A DNA stretch of 64,000 bases, taken from NCBI GenBank assembly GCA_019694685.1, contig JAIBBM010000016.1, positions 1 through 64,000 on the forward strand. Reading direction: 5' to 3'. The notes under the pieces are model-generated. The model was not told the DNA's origin, searched no databases, and was given only the letters and a program-made list of their open reading frames with translations. A program made the translations under genes and the position numbers. The DNA comes from Leptospirales bacterium (GTDB lineage Bacteria > Spirochaetota > Leptospiria > Leptospirales > Leptonemataceae). Below are positions 34,831-43,114 of the stretch, in pieces; the stretch's first letter is position 1; every line of letters begins with the position of its first letter.

Positions 34831-36597
34831 ATGGGTGAGAACCGCACTCCGTTTTCGGAAGAGCAAATCAAAGGAGTCTATCGCGCCATCCACGAGCGCC
34901 GCGATATACGCGCGTATCGCCCTGAGGCAGTCGAAGACGGAGTACTCCAACGCCTTCTAGAAGCGGCTCATCATGCGCCATCGGTTGGCTTCATGCAGCC
35001 GTGGAACTTCATACTCATAACAGACAAAGCGAGGAGACGCGCCCTCTATGAACATTTTCTACAGTGCAATGAAGAAGCATCTCAGCACTTTGAAGGAGAA
35101 CGAAAACTCAAATACGATTCCCTCAAACTTCAGGGGATTCTGGATGCACCGATCAACATAGTATTCACCTGCGATCGATCTCGCGGAGGAAAACACGTAC
35201 TGGGAAGAAACACGATCCCGGATACGGATATATACAGCACATGCCTTGCCATTGAAAACTTCTGGCTGGCTGCGAGAGCGGAAGGTTTGGGCGTGGGCTG
35301 GATGAGCATCCACAAAATCGAAACGCTCCATTCCATTCTAGAAATTCCAGCGCATGTTCTGCCTGTGGCCTATCTCACCCTGGGCTATCCAGTCAGTTTT
35401 CCAGATGCACCTTTGCTCGAGTCGACCGGGTGGAGGGCGCGCGAAGACCTGACAAACCTGGTGTACGAAAATGTCTGGGGCCAGCTCAAAGAGTTCGCGC
35501 CCAAAGAGCAGCCTCCGAAGGCCGGAGGCCACATTCAGACAAGCACGGAAAGCAGTGCCGGTAGAAGCATCGGGCGCGAGGCAGAAACAGTGCGCCATCG
35601 GCTGGACCATTTGACCAAGCCCAGAGGCTCTCTGGGGGATCTCGAAGATTGGATTGTGCACCTTGCCGCGATTCAAAAGAGAAATGTGCCGTTATGCGAT
35701 CATCCCCACATACTGCTTTTTGCGGGAGATCATGGGATTGCAGCACACCATATCAGCGCCTACGGGCAGCACGTGACCGCACAGATGATGTATCAGTATG
35801 TAGCCGGCACAGCTGCTATCAATTCTATCGCGCGTGCAAATGGAATTGCTCTGTCCATATATGACGTCGGAGTGAACCACGATTTTGGAAATGCGGAGGG
35901 AATCCAACATCGTAAGGTGAAAATGGGAACGCGCGACTTTCAAATAGATTGTGCTATGACCCCGGATGAATGTAGAGCGGCCTACGAACACGGACGCAGC
36001 TCGGTTCTGGAACTACCGGACACATGCTCTATCATTGGCCTGGGTGAAATGGGAATCGGAAATACTACCGCAGCATCTACCATCGCCTGCGCATTGTTAG
36101 GTGATTCTGCGGAAAACCTCACGGGCGCTGGCACTGGAATCGGACCAGACACCAGAAAGAGGAAAATCGAAATCATAGAAAAAGGACTCTCACTTCATAG
36201 GCAGCAAATTGCCTCCCCGATGGATGCGATTGCCCGCCTCGGAGGTTACGAAATCGCAAGCCTGGCCGGAGCCATAGAGGGCGCCTTCGAAAAGAACATA
36301 CCCGTGGTCCTGGACGGATTCATCACAGGTGTGGCAGCACTCGCCGCCGTGCGACACAGACCTGAAGTGCATTCTGTTTTGATAGCCGGACATTCTTCAA
36401 AGGAAAAGGCACACGCGCAAATTCTCGCAAAACTGAACCTGCGACCCATCTTGAATCTAAACCTGCGGCTCGGCGAAGGCTCAGGAGCAGCCCTGGCCAT
36501 GGGACTCATCGCAAACGCATGCCGGCTATATTCGGACATGAAAACCTTCGAGGAAGCGAATATTATCTTTGCTGAAAATGAACAGGCGCGACTTTAG
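34831..36597 (+). CDS. BluB-CobT fusion: DMB synthase and nicotinate-nucleotide:DMB phosphoribosyltransferase
   Basis: 588 residues joining two cobalamin enzymes. Residues about 5-220 are BluB, a flavin-destroying nitroreductase-fold enzyme that makes 5,6-dimethylbenzimidazole (DMB) from reduced FMN; 'RRDIRAYRPEAV' and 'HHAPSVGFMQPWNF' are its signatures. After a linker (about 220-250), residues 250-588 are CobT, which joins DMB to nicotinate mononucleotide to give alpha-ribazole phosphate. 'RLDHLTKPRGSLG', 'ILLFAGDHGIAAHHISAYG' and the catalytic glutamate in 'GLGEMGIGNTT' identify it. The fusion would pass DMB straight from one site to the next. Confidence 0.93.
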   Translation: MGENRTPFSEEQIKGVYRAIHERRDIRAYRPEAVEDGVLQRLLEAAHHAPSVGFMQPWNFILITDKARRRALYEHFLQCNEEASQHFEGERKLKYDSLKLQGILDAPINIVFTCDRSRGGKHVLGRNTIPDTDIYSTCLAIENFWLAARAEGLGVGWMSIHKIETLHSILEIPAHVLPVAYLTLGYPVSFPDAPLLESTGWRAREDLTNLVYENVWGQLKEFAPKEQPPKAGGHIQTSTESSAGRSIGREAETVRHRLDHLTKPRGSLGDLEDWIVHLAAIQKRNVPLCDHPHILLFAGDHGIAAHHISAYGQHVTAQMMYQYVAGTAAINSIARANGIALSIYDVGVNHDFGNAEGIQHRKVKMGTRDFQIDCAMTPDECRAAYEHGRSSVLELPDTCSIIGLGEMGIGNTTAASTIACALLGDSAENLTGAGTGIGPDTRKRKIEIIEKGLSLHRQQIASPMDAIARLGGYEIASLAGAIEGAFEKNIPVVLDGFITGVAALAAVRHRPEVHSVLIAGHSSKEKAHAQILAKLNLRPILNLNLRLGEGSGAALAMGLIANACRLYSDMKTFEEANIIFAENEQARL

Positions 36598-36613
36598 AGC
36601 GTCAGAGAAATAC

Positions 36614-37102
36614 ATGAAATCATTGAGCACCCCCATCCAGTTCGTCGTCGCAGTGCTTTGCGCCGCGTGCGTGACATCTCTCCAGGCTCAATCCGGGCTC
36701 AGAATTGAGGCAAGCTATGCGAGCATAGAACACTCGATGGATTCAAATTCAACTCATGAGACGTTCACTCTGGCAGGCAGCAAACTCACCTACAACTACG
36801 AATACGGCGGCTATCACCCCGGCCCGAACTTTGAGAGAAAGAGAACGGACAGCAAGAAAGTAAATCCTGAAGATCTGCACAAGTTTGTTATGGAAAAGAA
36901 GCTCAATCGATCTCTCAACCGAAAGGTTGTTTCTTCGAGCCCGCATGCCAGGGAGGTTCACCTGCACCTTGACATTCGCATGGGTGCAGAGACATTCGTT
37001 TTGAACTTCGACGGAACAAGACCGGATGCGGGGGCAGACAAAGACTTCGACAACGCTCTTGCATTCTGCGATCTAATGCGATCCATCGTATCCAATCCTT
37101 AG
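36614..37102 (+). CDS. Small exported protein, unknown function
   Basis: About 162 residues. The ATG at 36614 gives a textbook signal peptide (MKSLSTPIQFVVAVLCAACV...LQAQ); upstream starts would overlap the cobT end. The mature part is beta-rich ('ETFTLAGSKLTYNYEYGGYH') followed by 'EVHLHLDIRMGAETFVLNFD'. It is not recognised. Probably periplasmic; its distance of 16 bp from cobT suggests co-transcription, not a role in cobalamin synthesis. Confidence 0.65.
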   Translation: MKSLSTPIQFVVAVLCAACVTSLQAQSGLRIEASYASIEHSMDSNSTHETFTLAGSKLTYNYEYGGYHPGPNFERKRTDSKKVNPEDLHKFVMEKKLNRSLNRKVVSSSPHAREVHLHLDIRMGAETFVLNFDGTRPDAGADKDFDNALAFCDLMRSIVSNP

Positions 37103-37148
37103 TATCGAAAAACTATTGCGCGCGAAGACGTGCAAGGAAGCGTCACCC

Positions 37149-37994
37149 ATGCGAATTCTAATCGTGGGCGCCGGAAGTGTATCAGGCAAATCGGCATTGC
37201 AGGCAGCAAAAGCGGCCGGGGCCACAGTCATAGCCACCACCAGCAGGAAAGAAAACCTTCCGGGCGCCGATCACACGATTCATGGGATAGACCTGGAAAA
37301 TCCAGCGGCCGTAGATCTGATTCTCGCAGATCGATTCTTAACCCAACAACCACTCGATTACATTGCCTACATCCCGGCCAGAGGTGCAGTTGGAATTTCT
37401 CTGGAAGAAGCGGAAGCGTCTATGGTGGAACCAAGCCTTTCGTATTCTGTGCGTCCCTATCTCAAACTGCACAAGGCCCTTCATCCGAAAAAGACAATTG
37501 CGCTTTCCGGTTTCATTACGATGGAACCTTTGCTGAAGATCTACGGAGCCATGTGCTTCACCAAAATTGCCATGGAACAACTTGCAGTGGATCATCCAAA
37601 AGATCTTCAGATCATTCGAATTGGAATGTTTCACAGCAATTCAGTCAGAGGCATCATGATTCTCGCACAGAGACGATTTATGCGAGATCCTTCTTACCAG
37701 CCTGAATGGCGCGCAGAATGGAAAGCATCCGGAAAGAAATTCCCGGAGTTCTTCTACGCGAAGAACTACAAATGCGAAGAAGAAACGTACAGAATCCACG
37801 GACAGGGAAAACCATTTCGCCCCACGGAACCTTCTGATATCGCAGAGGGCTTTCGCCTGGCATTCAGTGGAGAATCTAAACCAATCATCAACGTGCTTGG
37901 GCCGTGGCTCTGGACAGAAGACAGCATGCCAGTCCTGCCAGAAAGCATACAGAGCAGGATGCACTTTGTTCCGACAGATTTGAATCTGATCTGA
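37149..37994 (+). CDS. NAD(P)-binding Rossmann-fold protein
   Basis: 281 residues from the ATG at 37149. 'RILIVGAGSVSGKSALQAA' is a dinucleotide-binding loop, followed by 'AGATVIATTSRKENL'. A serine/tyrosine region, 'TIALSGFITMEPLLKIYGAMCFTKIAMEQL', recalls the YxxxK of short-chain dehydrogenases and atypical epimerases, in which 'YGAMCFTK' would be the shifted form. The substrate is not identifiable. It lies in a run of plus-strand genes after the bluB-cobT fusion. Confidence 0.75.
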   Translation: MRILIVGAGSVSGKSALQAAKAAGATVIATTSRKENLPGADHTIHGIDLENPAAVDLILADRFLTQQPLDYIAYIPARGAVGISLEEAEASMVEPSLSYSVRPYLKLHKALHPKKTIALSGFITMEPLLKIYGAMCFTKIAMEQLAVDHPKDLQIIRIGMFHSNSVRGIMILAQRRFMRDPSYQPEWRAEWKASGKKFPEFFYAKNYKCEEETYRIHGQGKPFRPTEPSDIAEGFRLAFSGESKPIINVLGPWLWTEDSMPVLPESIQSRMHFVPTDLNLI

Positions 37995-38011
37995 GTCGCA
38001 GTCTTACAAAA

Positions 38012-39487
38012 TCAGTCCAGTTCAAGAAGAGAAGCAGTGCGAGCGCGGCTCTTTTTCACAAGTGCGGCATTGCCCGCCAGGTTTTCGCCATAAGTCGGAA
38101 TCATTTCTTTGAGCTTTTTCTTCCAACCGTTAGACGCCATTTGTGCAGGAAAACATTCTTGGAGTACTTCCAGAATGATAGAAACAGATGTAGACGCGCC
38201 AGGGGAAGCTCCGAGCAAAGCGGAAAGGCTACCGTCCTTCGCAGATACGATCTCCGTGCCAAACTCGAGCACTCCACCCTTTTCCTCATCCGCCCGAATC
38301 ACCTGCACTCTCTGGCCTGCCACAGCAAGCTCCCAGTCTTCTATCTTCGCATCCGGTAGATAGACGCGAAGTTCCTCGATTCTATCTTCTGGCGTCTGCA
38401 GAGCTTGCTGGATCAGATACTTCGTCAGCGGAAGATTGTGCATCCCCGCAGAAAGCATGGGGAAAATATTCTCCAGTTCCAGAGACGCGGCCAGATCCAG
38501 ATAGGATCCCTTTTTCAAAAACTTGGTGGTAAATCCCGCATACGGTCCGAAGAGAAGCGCTTTTTTTCCGCCAATCATCCGAGTGTCCAGATGAGGAACA
38601 GACATGGGCGGAGATCCAACAGACGCCTTACCATACACTTTTGCCTGGTGCATATCCACAACGGCCTGATTTGTGCACTTCAGCCATTGTCCGCTGACTG
38701 GAAATCCAGCAAAGCCGTCCGCCTCCGGAATATCTGACTTCCCGAGCAACGTGAGCGATCCTCCGCCTGCACCAATGAATACAAAATCTGCTCTTGTTTT
38801 GAATTCTTCCTGCGTCGCAAGATCGCATATCGTTAGATTCCATTGCCCGTTCTCATGACGAACAATGTCGCGCACTTCGTGCTCCATATGCAGATCTACT
38901 CCTTCCATCAGAAGATGATTCAGCATCGCTCTGGTAAGAGAGCCAAAATCAACATCTGTACCAATGTCCATCCTCGTGGCGGCAACGTTCTCTTTTGCGC
39001 GAGACTGCATAACAAGCGGCATCCAGTCCGAAAGGAGAGACCAGTCCTCAGAATAATTCATTCCTGAAAACAGAGGAGAGGCGGACATGGCCGCATAACG
39101 TTTCCGCAAAAATGGAACATTTTCTCCCCAGACAAAACTCATATGTGGAATGCGATGAATAAAACGTTTGGGCGAATCTATCCGTCCTTTCTCGATCAGG
39201 TGAGACCAGAATTCGCGCGACATTTCGAAAGAAGACGCAACCTTCACTGCCTTGCTCACATCTACACTGCCATCCGCTTTCTGGGGAGTGTAGTTCAGCT
39301 CACAAAAGGCAGAATGCCCCGTGCCTGCGTTGTTCCAGGCATCTGAACTTTCGCGCGCAGCCTCCGGAAGTCTCTCAAATACGTGAATTCGAATTCCGGG
39401 ATCGAGTTCTTTGAGCATCATCCCGAGAGTAGCACTCATGATTCCCGCACCGATCAATACTACTTCAGAATGTTCCGGTTTGCCCAT
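38012..39487 (-). CDS. mqo: Malate:quinone oxidoreductase
   Basis: 491 residues, the usual size. 'EVVLIGAGIMSATLGMMLK' is the FAD-binding motif, and 'ESSDAWNNAGTGHSAFCELNYTP' is highly characteristic of Mqo. The C-terminal 'GASPGASTSVSIILEVLQECFP' is likewise conserved. The enzyme oxidises malate to oxaloacetate and passes electrons to the quinone pool at the inner membrane, serving as the membrane-bound alternative to malate dehydrogenase. It is divergent from the amino-acid permease and convergent with the Rossmann protein gene. Confidence 0.96.
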   Translation of the reverse strand: MGKPEHSEVVLIGAGIMSATLGMMLKELDPGIRIHVFERLPEAARESSDAWNNAGTGHSAFCELNYTPQKADGSVDVSKAVKVASSFEMSREFWSHLIEKGRIDSPKRFIHRIPHMSFVWGENVPFLRKRYAAMSASPLFSGMNYSEDWSLLSDWMPLVMQSRAKENVAATRMDIGTDVDFGSLTRAMLNHLLMEGVDLHMEHEVRDIVRHENGQWNLTICDLATQEEFKTRADFVFIGAGGGSLTLLGKSDIPEADGFAGFPVSGQWLKCTNQAVVDMHQAKVYGKASVGSPPMSVPHLDTRMIGGKKALLFGPYAGFTTKFLKKGSYLDLAASLELENIFPMLSAGMHNLPLTKYLIQQALQTPEDRIEELRVYLPDAKIEDWELAVAGQRVQVIRADEEKGGVLEFGTEIVSAKDGSLSALLGASPGASTSVSIILEVLQECFPAQMASNGWKKKLKEMIPTYGENLAGNAALVKKSRARTASLLELD

Positions 39488-39574
39488 ACCTGTTGAAAGC
39501 GACGGAATGTAGCGTCGTCAATCCCTTTCCGAAAAGAACTTGCGGCGATGCAGTGCACCGCCATATCGGATGGA

Positions 39575-40939
39575 ATGGCACTTCAAAGACAGCTGGGATT
39601 CATAACCGGAGCACTCGTCGTAGTCGCAAGTATGGTTGGATCTGGCGTATTCTATCTTCCCCAAATCATCCTCGGACTGACTCAGAACGGCTGGGTTTTC
39701 ATGCTGACATTTCTGGTTGGCGGTCTCATTGCAATTACGGGCAGCCTTTCCTACGCGGAAATGGCCACCATGTTTCCAGACGACGGCGGGGAGTACCAGT
39801 ATCTCAAGAAAACATTCGGATTTTTACCAGCGTTCTTGACCGGTTGGATTTCACTTCTGGTGGGATTCACGGCTTCGATCACCGGTAGCGCACTCGTTCT
39901 CAAGATGTATTTTGTTCCATTGATGGACCAGATGCTGGGTGCAGAGAATATTTTTCACAATGCGCTGTTCATGAAATTCTTTCTGGCGTGCATCATCATC
40001 ACACTGGGGACTCTGCACATCATCGGAGTGAAATTCGGAAGCAGCGTGCAGAATGCTCTCACAGTAATCAAGATGACCATCGTGATCTCATTCATTCTCG
40101 CGGGACTTTATGTTCTTAAAGGCGCAGACTTCTCTCAGGCTCTGTCCTGGGTGGGACCAAAGGCGGAAACATCAGGGCTTCTGATTTATTCTGCAGCACT
40201 GATCAACGTGATGTACATCTATTCTGGCTGGAATGGCGCCACCTACATTGGCGGGGAAATGAAAGATCCACAGAAAAACCTGCCCAGAGCGCTCTTGTCT
40301 GCTGCAGTTCTGACAACCGTTCTCTATTTGCTCTTGAATCTGGTCTTCATCGCGGCGGTAACTCCGGAGAAGATGGCAGGCAACCCTGGATTTGGTGGCA
40401 TGACGGCCGCGCGTCTATTCAGCCCTGGAGTTTCTACACTCTACGGTGCGTTCATTGTTGTGATTCTTTTGTCTTCCATATCCGTTCAGCTGATGATTGG
40501 TCCTCGCGTTTATTTCAAAATGGCGGAAGACGGTGTACTGTTTCGATTCCTTTCCACTGTTCCGGGCAAATCATCTTCTCCGGTTTACGCGATTATAACT
40601 CAGATCGCTCTGAGCATTTTCTACGTGTTGGTCTTCGACGATGATGAACTCTTTTCTTATATGGGCTTCGCTCTCAGCGTATTTCCCATTCTCACTGTAA
40701 TCGGCGTAATGTATCTGCGCCGCACCCAGCCAAACGCTGTAAGACCGTTCAAAGTTCCAGGATACCCCGTGGTTCCGGCCATTTTCATTTTGCTTTCTTC
40801 CGCAATGCTCGCACTTTCCCTTGCAAACGCGTTTACCAGCGAAAAGAAATTCGGATACATCATGGCACTCGTTGTGGTTCTCGGTGGCATTCCTATTTAC
40901 TACGTATGGAAAAAGCTGGCGGCATCGCAGAAAGCCTGA
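39575..40939 (+). CDS. APC-superfamily amino-acid permease
   Basis: About 454 residues from the ATG at 39575; the ATG at 39548 would add nine. Twelve membrane helices are evident. 'GFITGALVVVASMVGSGVFYLP' is the first-helix substrate motif of the APC family (GSGVF), and 'YSGWNGATYIGGEMKDPQKNLPRAL' is the conserved helix 6-loop region. It imports an amino acid or exchanges amino acids; specificity is unknown. The next gene overlaps its end by 34 bp, so they are an operon. Confidence 0.9.
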   Translation: MALQRQLGFITGALVVVASMVGSGVFYLPQIILGLTQNGWVFMLTFLVGGLIAITGSLSYAEMATMFPDDGGEYQYLKKTFGFLPAFLTGWISLLVGFTASITGSALVLKMYFVPLMDQMLGAENIFHNALFMKFFLACIIITLGTLHIIGVKFGSSVQNALTVIKMTIVISFILAGLYVLKGADFSQALSWVGPKAETSGLLIYSAALINVMYIYSGWNGATYIGGEMKDPQKNLPRALLSAAVLTTVLYLLLNLVFIAAVTPEKMAGNPGFGGMTAARLFSPGVSTLYGAFIVVILLSSISVQLMIGPRVYFKMAEDGVLFRFLSTVPGKSSSPVYAIITQIALSIFYVLVFDDDELFSYMGFALSVFPILTVIGVMYLRRTQPNAVRPFKVPGYPVVPAIFILLSSAMLALSLANAFTSEKKFGYIMALVVVLGGIPIYYVWKKLAASQKA

Positions 40940-41544
40940 TTCTCGAGCGCTGCCTTGCGCCGACTTCATTCCTGGACTCGGATCATCCCGCAGTTCAGGA
41001 ATATGCGCACACTCATTCTGGAAGTGGATCGGCGCTCGATCGCGCAGTGAAGCTTTACTACAGTGTGCGCGATGGCTGGAAATACAATCCGTACAAAGTA
41101 AGCACAGATCCTATCAAATCGAAAGCAAGCTGGGTGTTGACTCAGACGAACGGATATTGCACCACAAAAGCCCTTCTGCTCGCAGCTCTTGGCCGTTCGA
41201 TTGGAATTCCTACACGGCTTGGTTTTGGAGACGTGCGAAATCACCTTTCGAGTCCCAGGCTGATTGAATATCTAAAGAGCGAAATCTTTGCCTGGCATGG
41301 CTTTACTGAATTCTACCTGGAAGGCCACTGGGTTCGCTGCACTCCAGCGTTTGATTCGGCACTGTGCCGCAAGTTTGGTGTAGCAGCTCTTGAATTCGAT
41401 GGAAGAACAGACAGTCTCTTTCATCCTTTTGACGGCGAAGGCAGAAAGTTTATGGAATATATACAATATAGAGGTGTATACGAAGACCTCCCTCACGAGG
41501 AGATGTTTCGGTCTCTTCGCGAAATCTATCCTCACCTATTCTAA
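40906..41544 (+). CDS. Transglutaminase-like cysteine-protease-fold protein
   Basis: 212 residues, no signal peptide. 'NGYCTTKALLLAALGRSIGIPTRLG' carries the nucleophile cysteine, 'AWHGFTEFYLEGHWVRCTPAFD' the histidine and the aspartate of the triad. Small cytoplasmic transglutaminase-like enzymes mostly hydrolyse peptide or amide bonds. The gene overlaps the permease end by 34 bp, so it may process the imported compound; that is an inference. Confidence 0.85.
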   Translation: MEKAGGIAESLILERCLAPTSFLDSDHPAVQEYAHTHSGSGSALDRAVKLYYSVRDGWKYNPYKVSTDPIKSKASWVLTQTNGYCTTKALLLAALGRSIGIPTRLGFGDVRNHLSSPRLIEYLKSEIFAWHGFTEFYLEGHWVRCTPAFDSALCRKFGVAALEFDGRTDSLFHPFDGEGRKFMEYIQYRGVYEDLPHEEMFRSLREIYPHLF

Positions 41545-41562
41545 ATTTTTTGCTTGCAGCCG

Positions 41563-41579
41563 CCCGTCACCGGGACGGG
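41563..41579 (+). promoter_or_regulatory. Hairpin just before the STAS gene start
   Basis: CCCGTC-ACCGG-GACGGG forms a 6-bp stem ending 8 bp before the ATG, and its right arm contains the only purine-rich sequence (GACGGGG) that could serve as ribosome-binding site. Translation may be limited by this hairpin. Confidence 0.45.
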
Positions 41580-41587
41580 GTCTTTGC

Positions 41588-42163
41588 ATGGTTCTCCACA
41601 TCCAGGTAGAAAAGAAAGGGAACGCTTCCATCATTCGCGCGAAAGGACAGGTAGACATGACCACATCCGTGGATCTTGCCACAGCACTCGAAGCCGCGAT
41701 GGAAACAGACAATCTGATTCTGCTGGATTTTACAGCAGTGCCGGCCATTGACTCATCCGGGATTGGAGCGGTTGTGCGAATCGCTGAAAAAATAAAAATG
41801 AGCGGCAAAAAGCTCTGCATCTTTGGTCTTTCTAATCAGCTCAAGAAATTGTTCTGGGTTTTGAAACTCGATAAGAACCTGGCGATTTTTGAAACAGAAT
41901 CGCAGGCAATGGCGGGACAAACTAAAAAAGCGGCCTCTGTTCAAGACCGCTTTCTGCTTCTCGACGCGGAGATGCTCTTAAGGCGTCCTCAAGGAGTCAC
42001 ATTCATTGCCTTCATGGCGTCCTCATACTGCTTTCTACGAGCATACGCATCTGCCTCTTCCTCTCCCATGTATTGCGAACGCAGCTTCTTGAGGGCGGCT
42101 TCCTTTGCGTCCCCGGTCAGATTTGGATTTTCCTTCAAGAACTTTGCTTCCGCAGCTTCGTAA
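41588..42163 (+). CDS. STAS-domain protein (anti-sigma-factor antagonist type), C-terminal tail doubtful
   Basis: The ATG at 41588 starts a single STAS domain: 'RAKGQVDMTTSVDLATALEAA', then 'FTAVPAIDSSGIGAVVRIAEK' with the conserved phosphorylatable serine, and 'GKKLCIFGLSNQLKKLFWVLKL'. Such proteins bind or release anti-sigma factors or switch kinases. The domain ends near residue 110 (about 41917). The frame then reads on for about 80 codons through the hairpin at 41924-41953 and into the antisense of the foldase gene, with no stop until 42163. In the next frame TAA occurs at 41923. I suspect a lost stop, and the tail is probably not conserved. Confidence 0.75.
   Translation: MVLHIQVEKKGNASIIRAKGQVDMTTSVDLATALEAAMETDNLILLDFTAVPAIDSSGIGAVVRIAEKIKMSGKKLCIFGLSNQLKKLFWVLKLDKNLAIFETESQAMAGQTKKAASVQDRFLLLDAEMLLRRPQGVTFIAFMASSYCFLRAYASASSSPMYCERSFLRAASFASPVRFGFSFKNFASAAS
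41924..41953 (-). terminator. Intrinsic terminator of the lipase-foldase operon
   Basis: On the minus strand AAAGCGG-(13 nt)-CCGCTTTTTT lies 36 bp after the foldase stop codon. This is a good GC stem followed by a T-run. It lies inside the doubtful tail of the convergent STAS frame. Confidence 0.75.
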
Positions 42164-43017
42164 TTCTTTTCCGCCTGATCTTCCGCCGCGAGTTGCTTTT
42201 CCACTGCAGCCATGCGTGCGGCACCTGCCTCTCCGAAGTAGCGCACTCGAATTGAATTAGTTAAAGCGGCCTGTTCGGAAGAATTCACTTTGCTGAAATC
42301 CGTGTCTCTCAATGCAATTTCAGTTTCGTAACGGTCAAACGAAGGCTCATCTTTCACAAACTCATCGTAGTAGCGACCCATCGCTTTCTTGCGCATCTCT
42401 TCGTATGCTTTGACCCTTTGATTGCCGGATTGACCGGCAGTTTCTTTGAAAAAGGCGGCAGACTTGTCTGCCAGATCCATTTTCGCTTCTTCCATTCCAA
42501 AAACCAGAGCCTCTTCATCTGGCTGAAAAATTTCGTGGCGCTTTTTGCGCATGATGTCGTATCTTTCGCGCATGGTCAGATCGTCTGACATTCGCGTGAT
42601 GCTCATCACTTCTTCAAACTCAAGATATCTCTTCACAAGGGTGGCCAGCTTTTCTCCGCCAGCGCCCGGATATTTACGCATGAGATACGCGAGAATCCTG
42701 CTGTTGCAATTGTAACGATCCATCCCCTGAGGACACTGTCTGCGCAGTTCCCATAGTTTCCAGACCATGTTGATTTTCCCGGATTCGAGACCCTTCAGGA
42801 AAACATCAAATGTGGCTGGCATGTCTTCTTCATCGAACATGGCGAATACCTCATCGATCATTTCTTTCGAAGTAGAAAAAGGGGCATCCCAGTTCTCTGG
42901 TTTCAGTGCGACGGTCTTTTCGCGCCCTGAGTTTCCAGCTACAAGGAAATATACTATAACACCTATAATAACCACGCCGACTGCGGCGCCCGCGATCATG
43001 ATTTTCTTTTTGTCCAT
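41989..43017 (-). CDS. Lipase foldase (Lif-type secretion chaperone)
   Basis: 342 residues with one N-terminal membrane anchor ('IMIAGAAVGVVIIGVIVYFLVAG'), then an all-helical, charged periplasmic part. 'MPATFDVFLKGLESG' resembles the RxxxFDY(F/C)L(S/T)A motif of steric lipase chaperones. 'EALVFGMEEAKMDLADK' resembles their central helical repeat. It directly follows a secreted lipase of the Pseudomonas type, the standard order for the lipase-Lif pair. It would hold the lipase in the periplasm until it folds for type II secretion. The motif is not a perfect match, hence the moderate certainty. Confidence 0.75.
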   Translation of the reverse strand: MDKKKIMIAGAAVGVVIIGVIVYFLVAGNSGREKTVALKPENWDAPFSTSKEMIDEVFAMFDEEDMPATFDVFLKGLESGKINMVWKLWELRRQCPQGMDRYNCNSRILAYLMRKYPGAGGEKLATLVKRYLEFEEVMSITRMSDDLTMRERYDIMRKKRHEIFQPDEEALVFGMEEAKMDLADKSAAFFKETAGQSGNQRVKAYEEMRKKAMGRYYDEFVKDEPSFDRYETEIALRDTDFSKVNSSEQAALTNSIRVRYFGEAGAARMAAVEKQLAAEDQAEKNYEAAEAKFLKENPNLTGDAKEAALKKLRSQYMGEEEADAYARRKQYEDAMKAMNVTP

Positions 43018-43054
43018 ATGCTTTACGTTTCAGAGTTGTTGGAAGGCCGTGCAA

Positions 43055-43089
43055 GTAAAAAAGAAAAAGCGGACGCAAGCGCCCGCTTT
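43055..43089 (-). terminator. Terminator between lipase and foldase genes
   Basis: On the minus strand AAAGCGGGCGC-TT-GCGTCCGCTTTTTCTTTTTT forms an 11-bp stem with one mismatch and a long T-run. It sits about 25 bp after the lipase stop and 38 bp before the foldase start, so the foldase is probably expressed at a lower level by read-through or from its own promoter. Confidence 0.82.
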
Positions 43090-43114
43090 CCCAAAATGAT
43101 TCTGGTCTAAAGTC

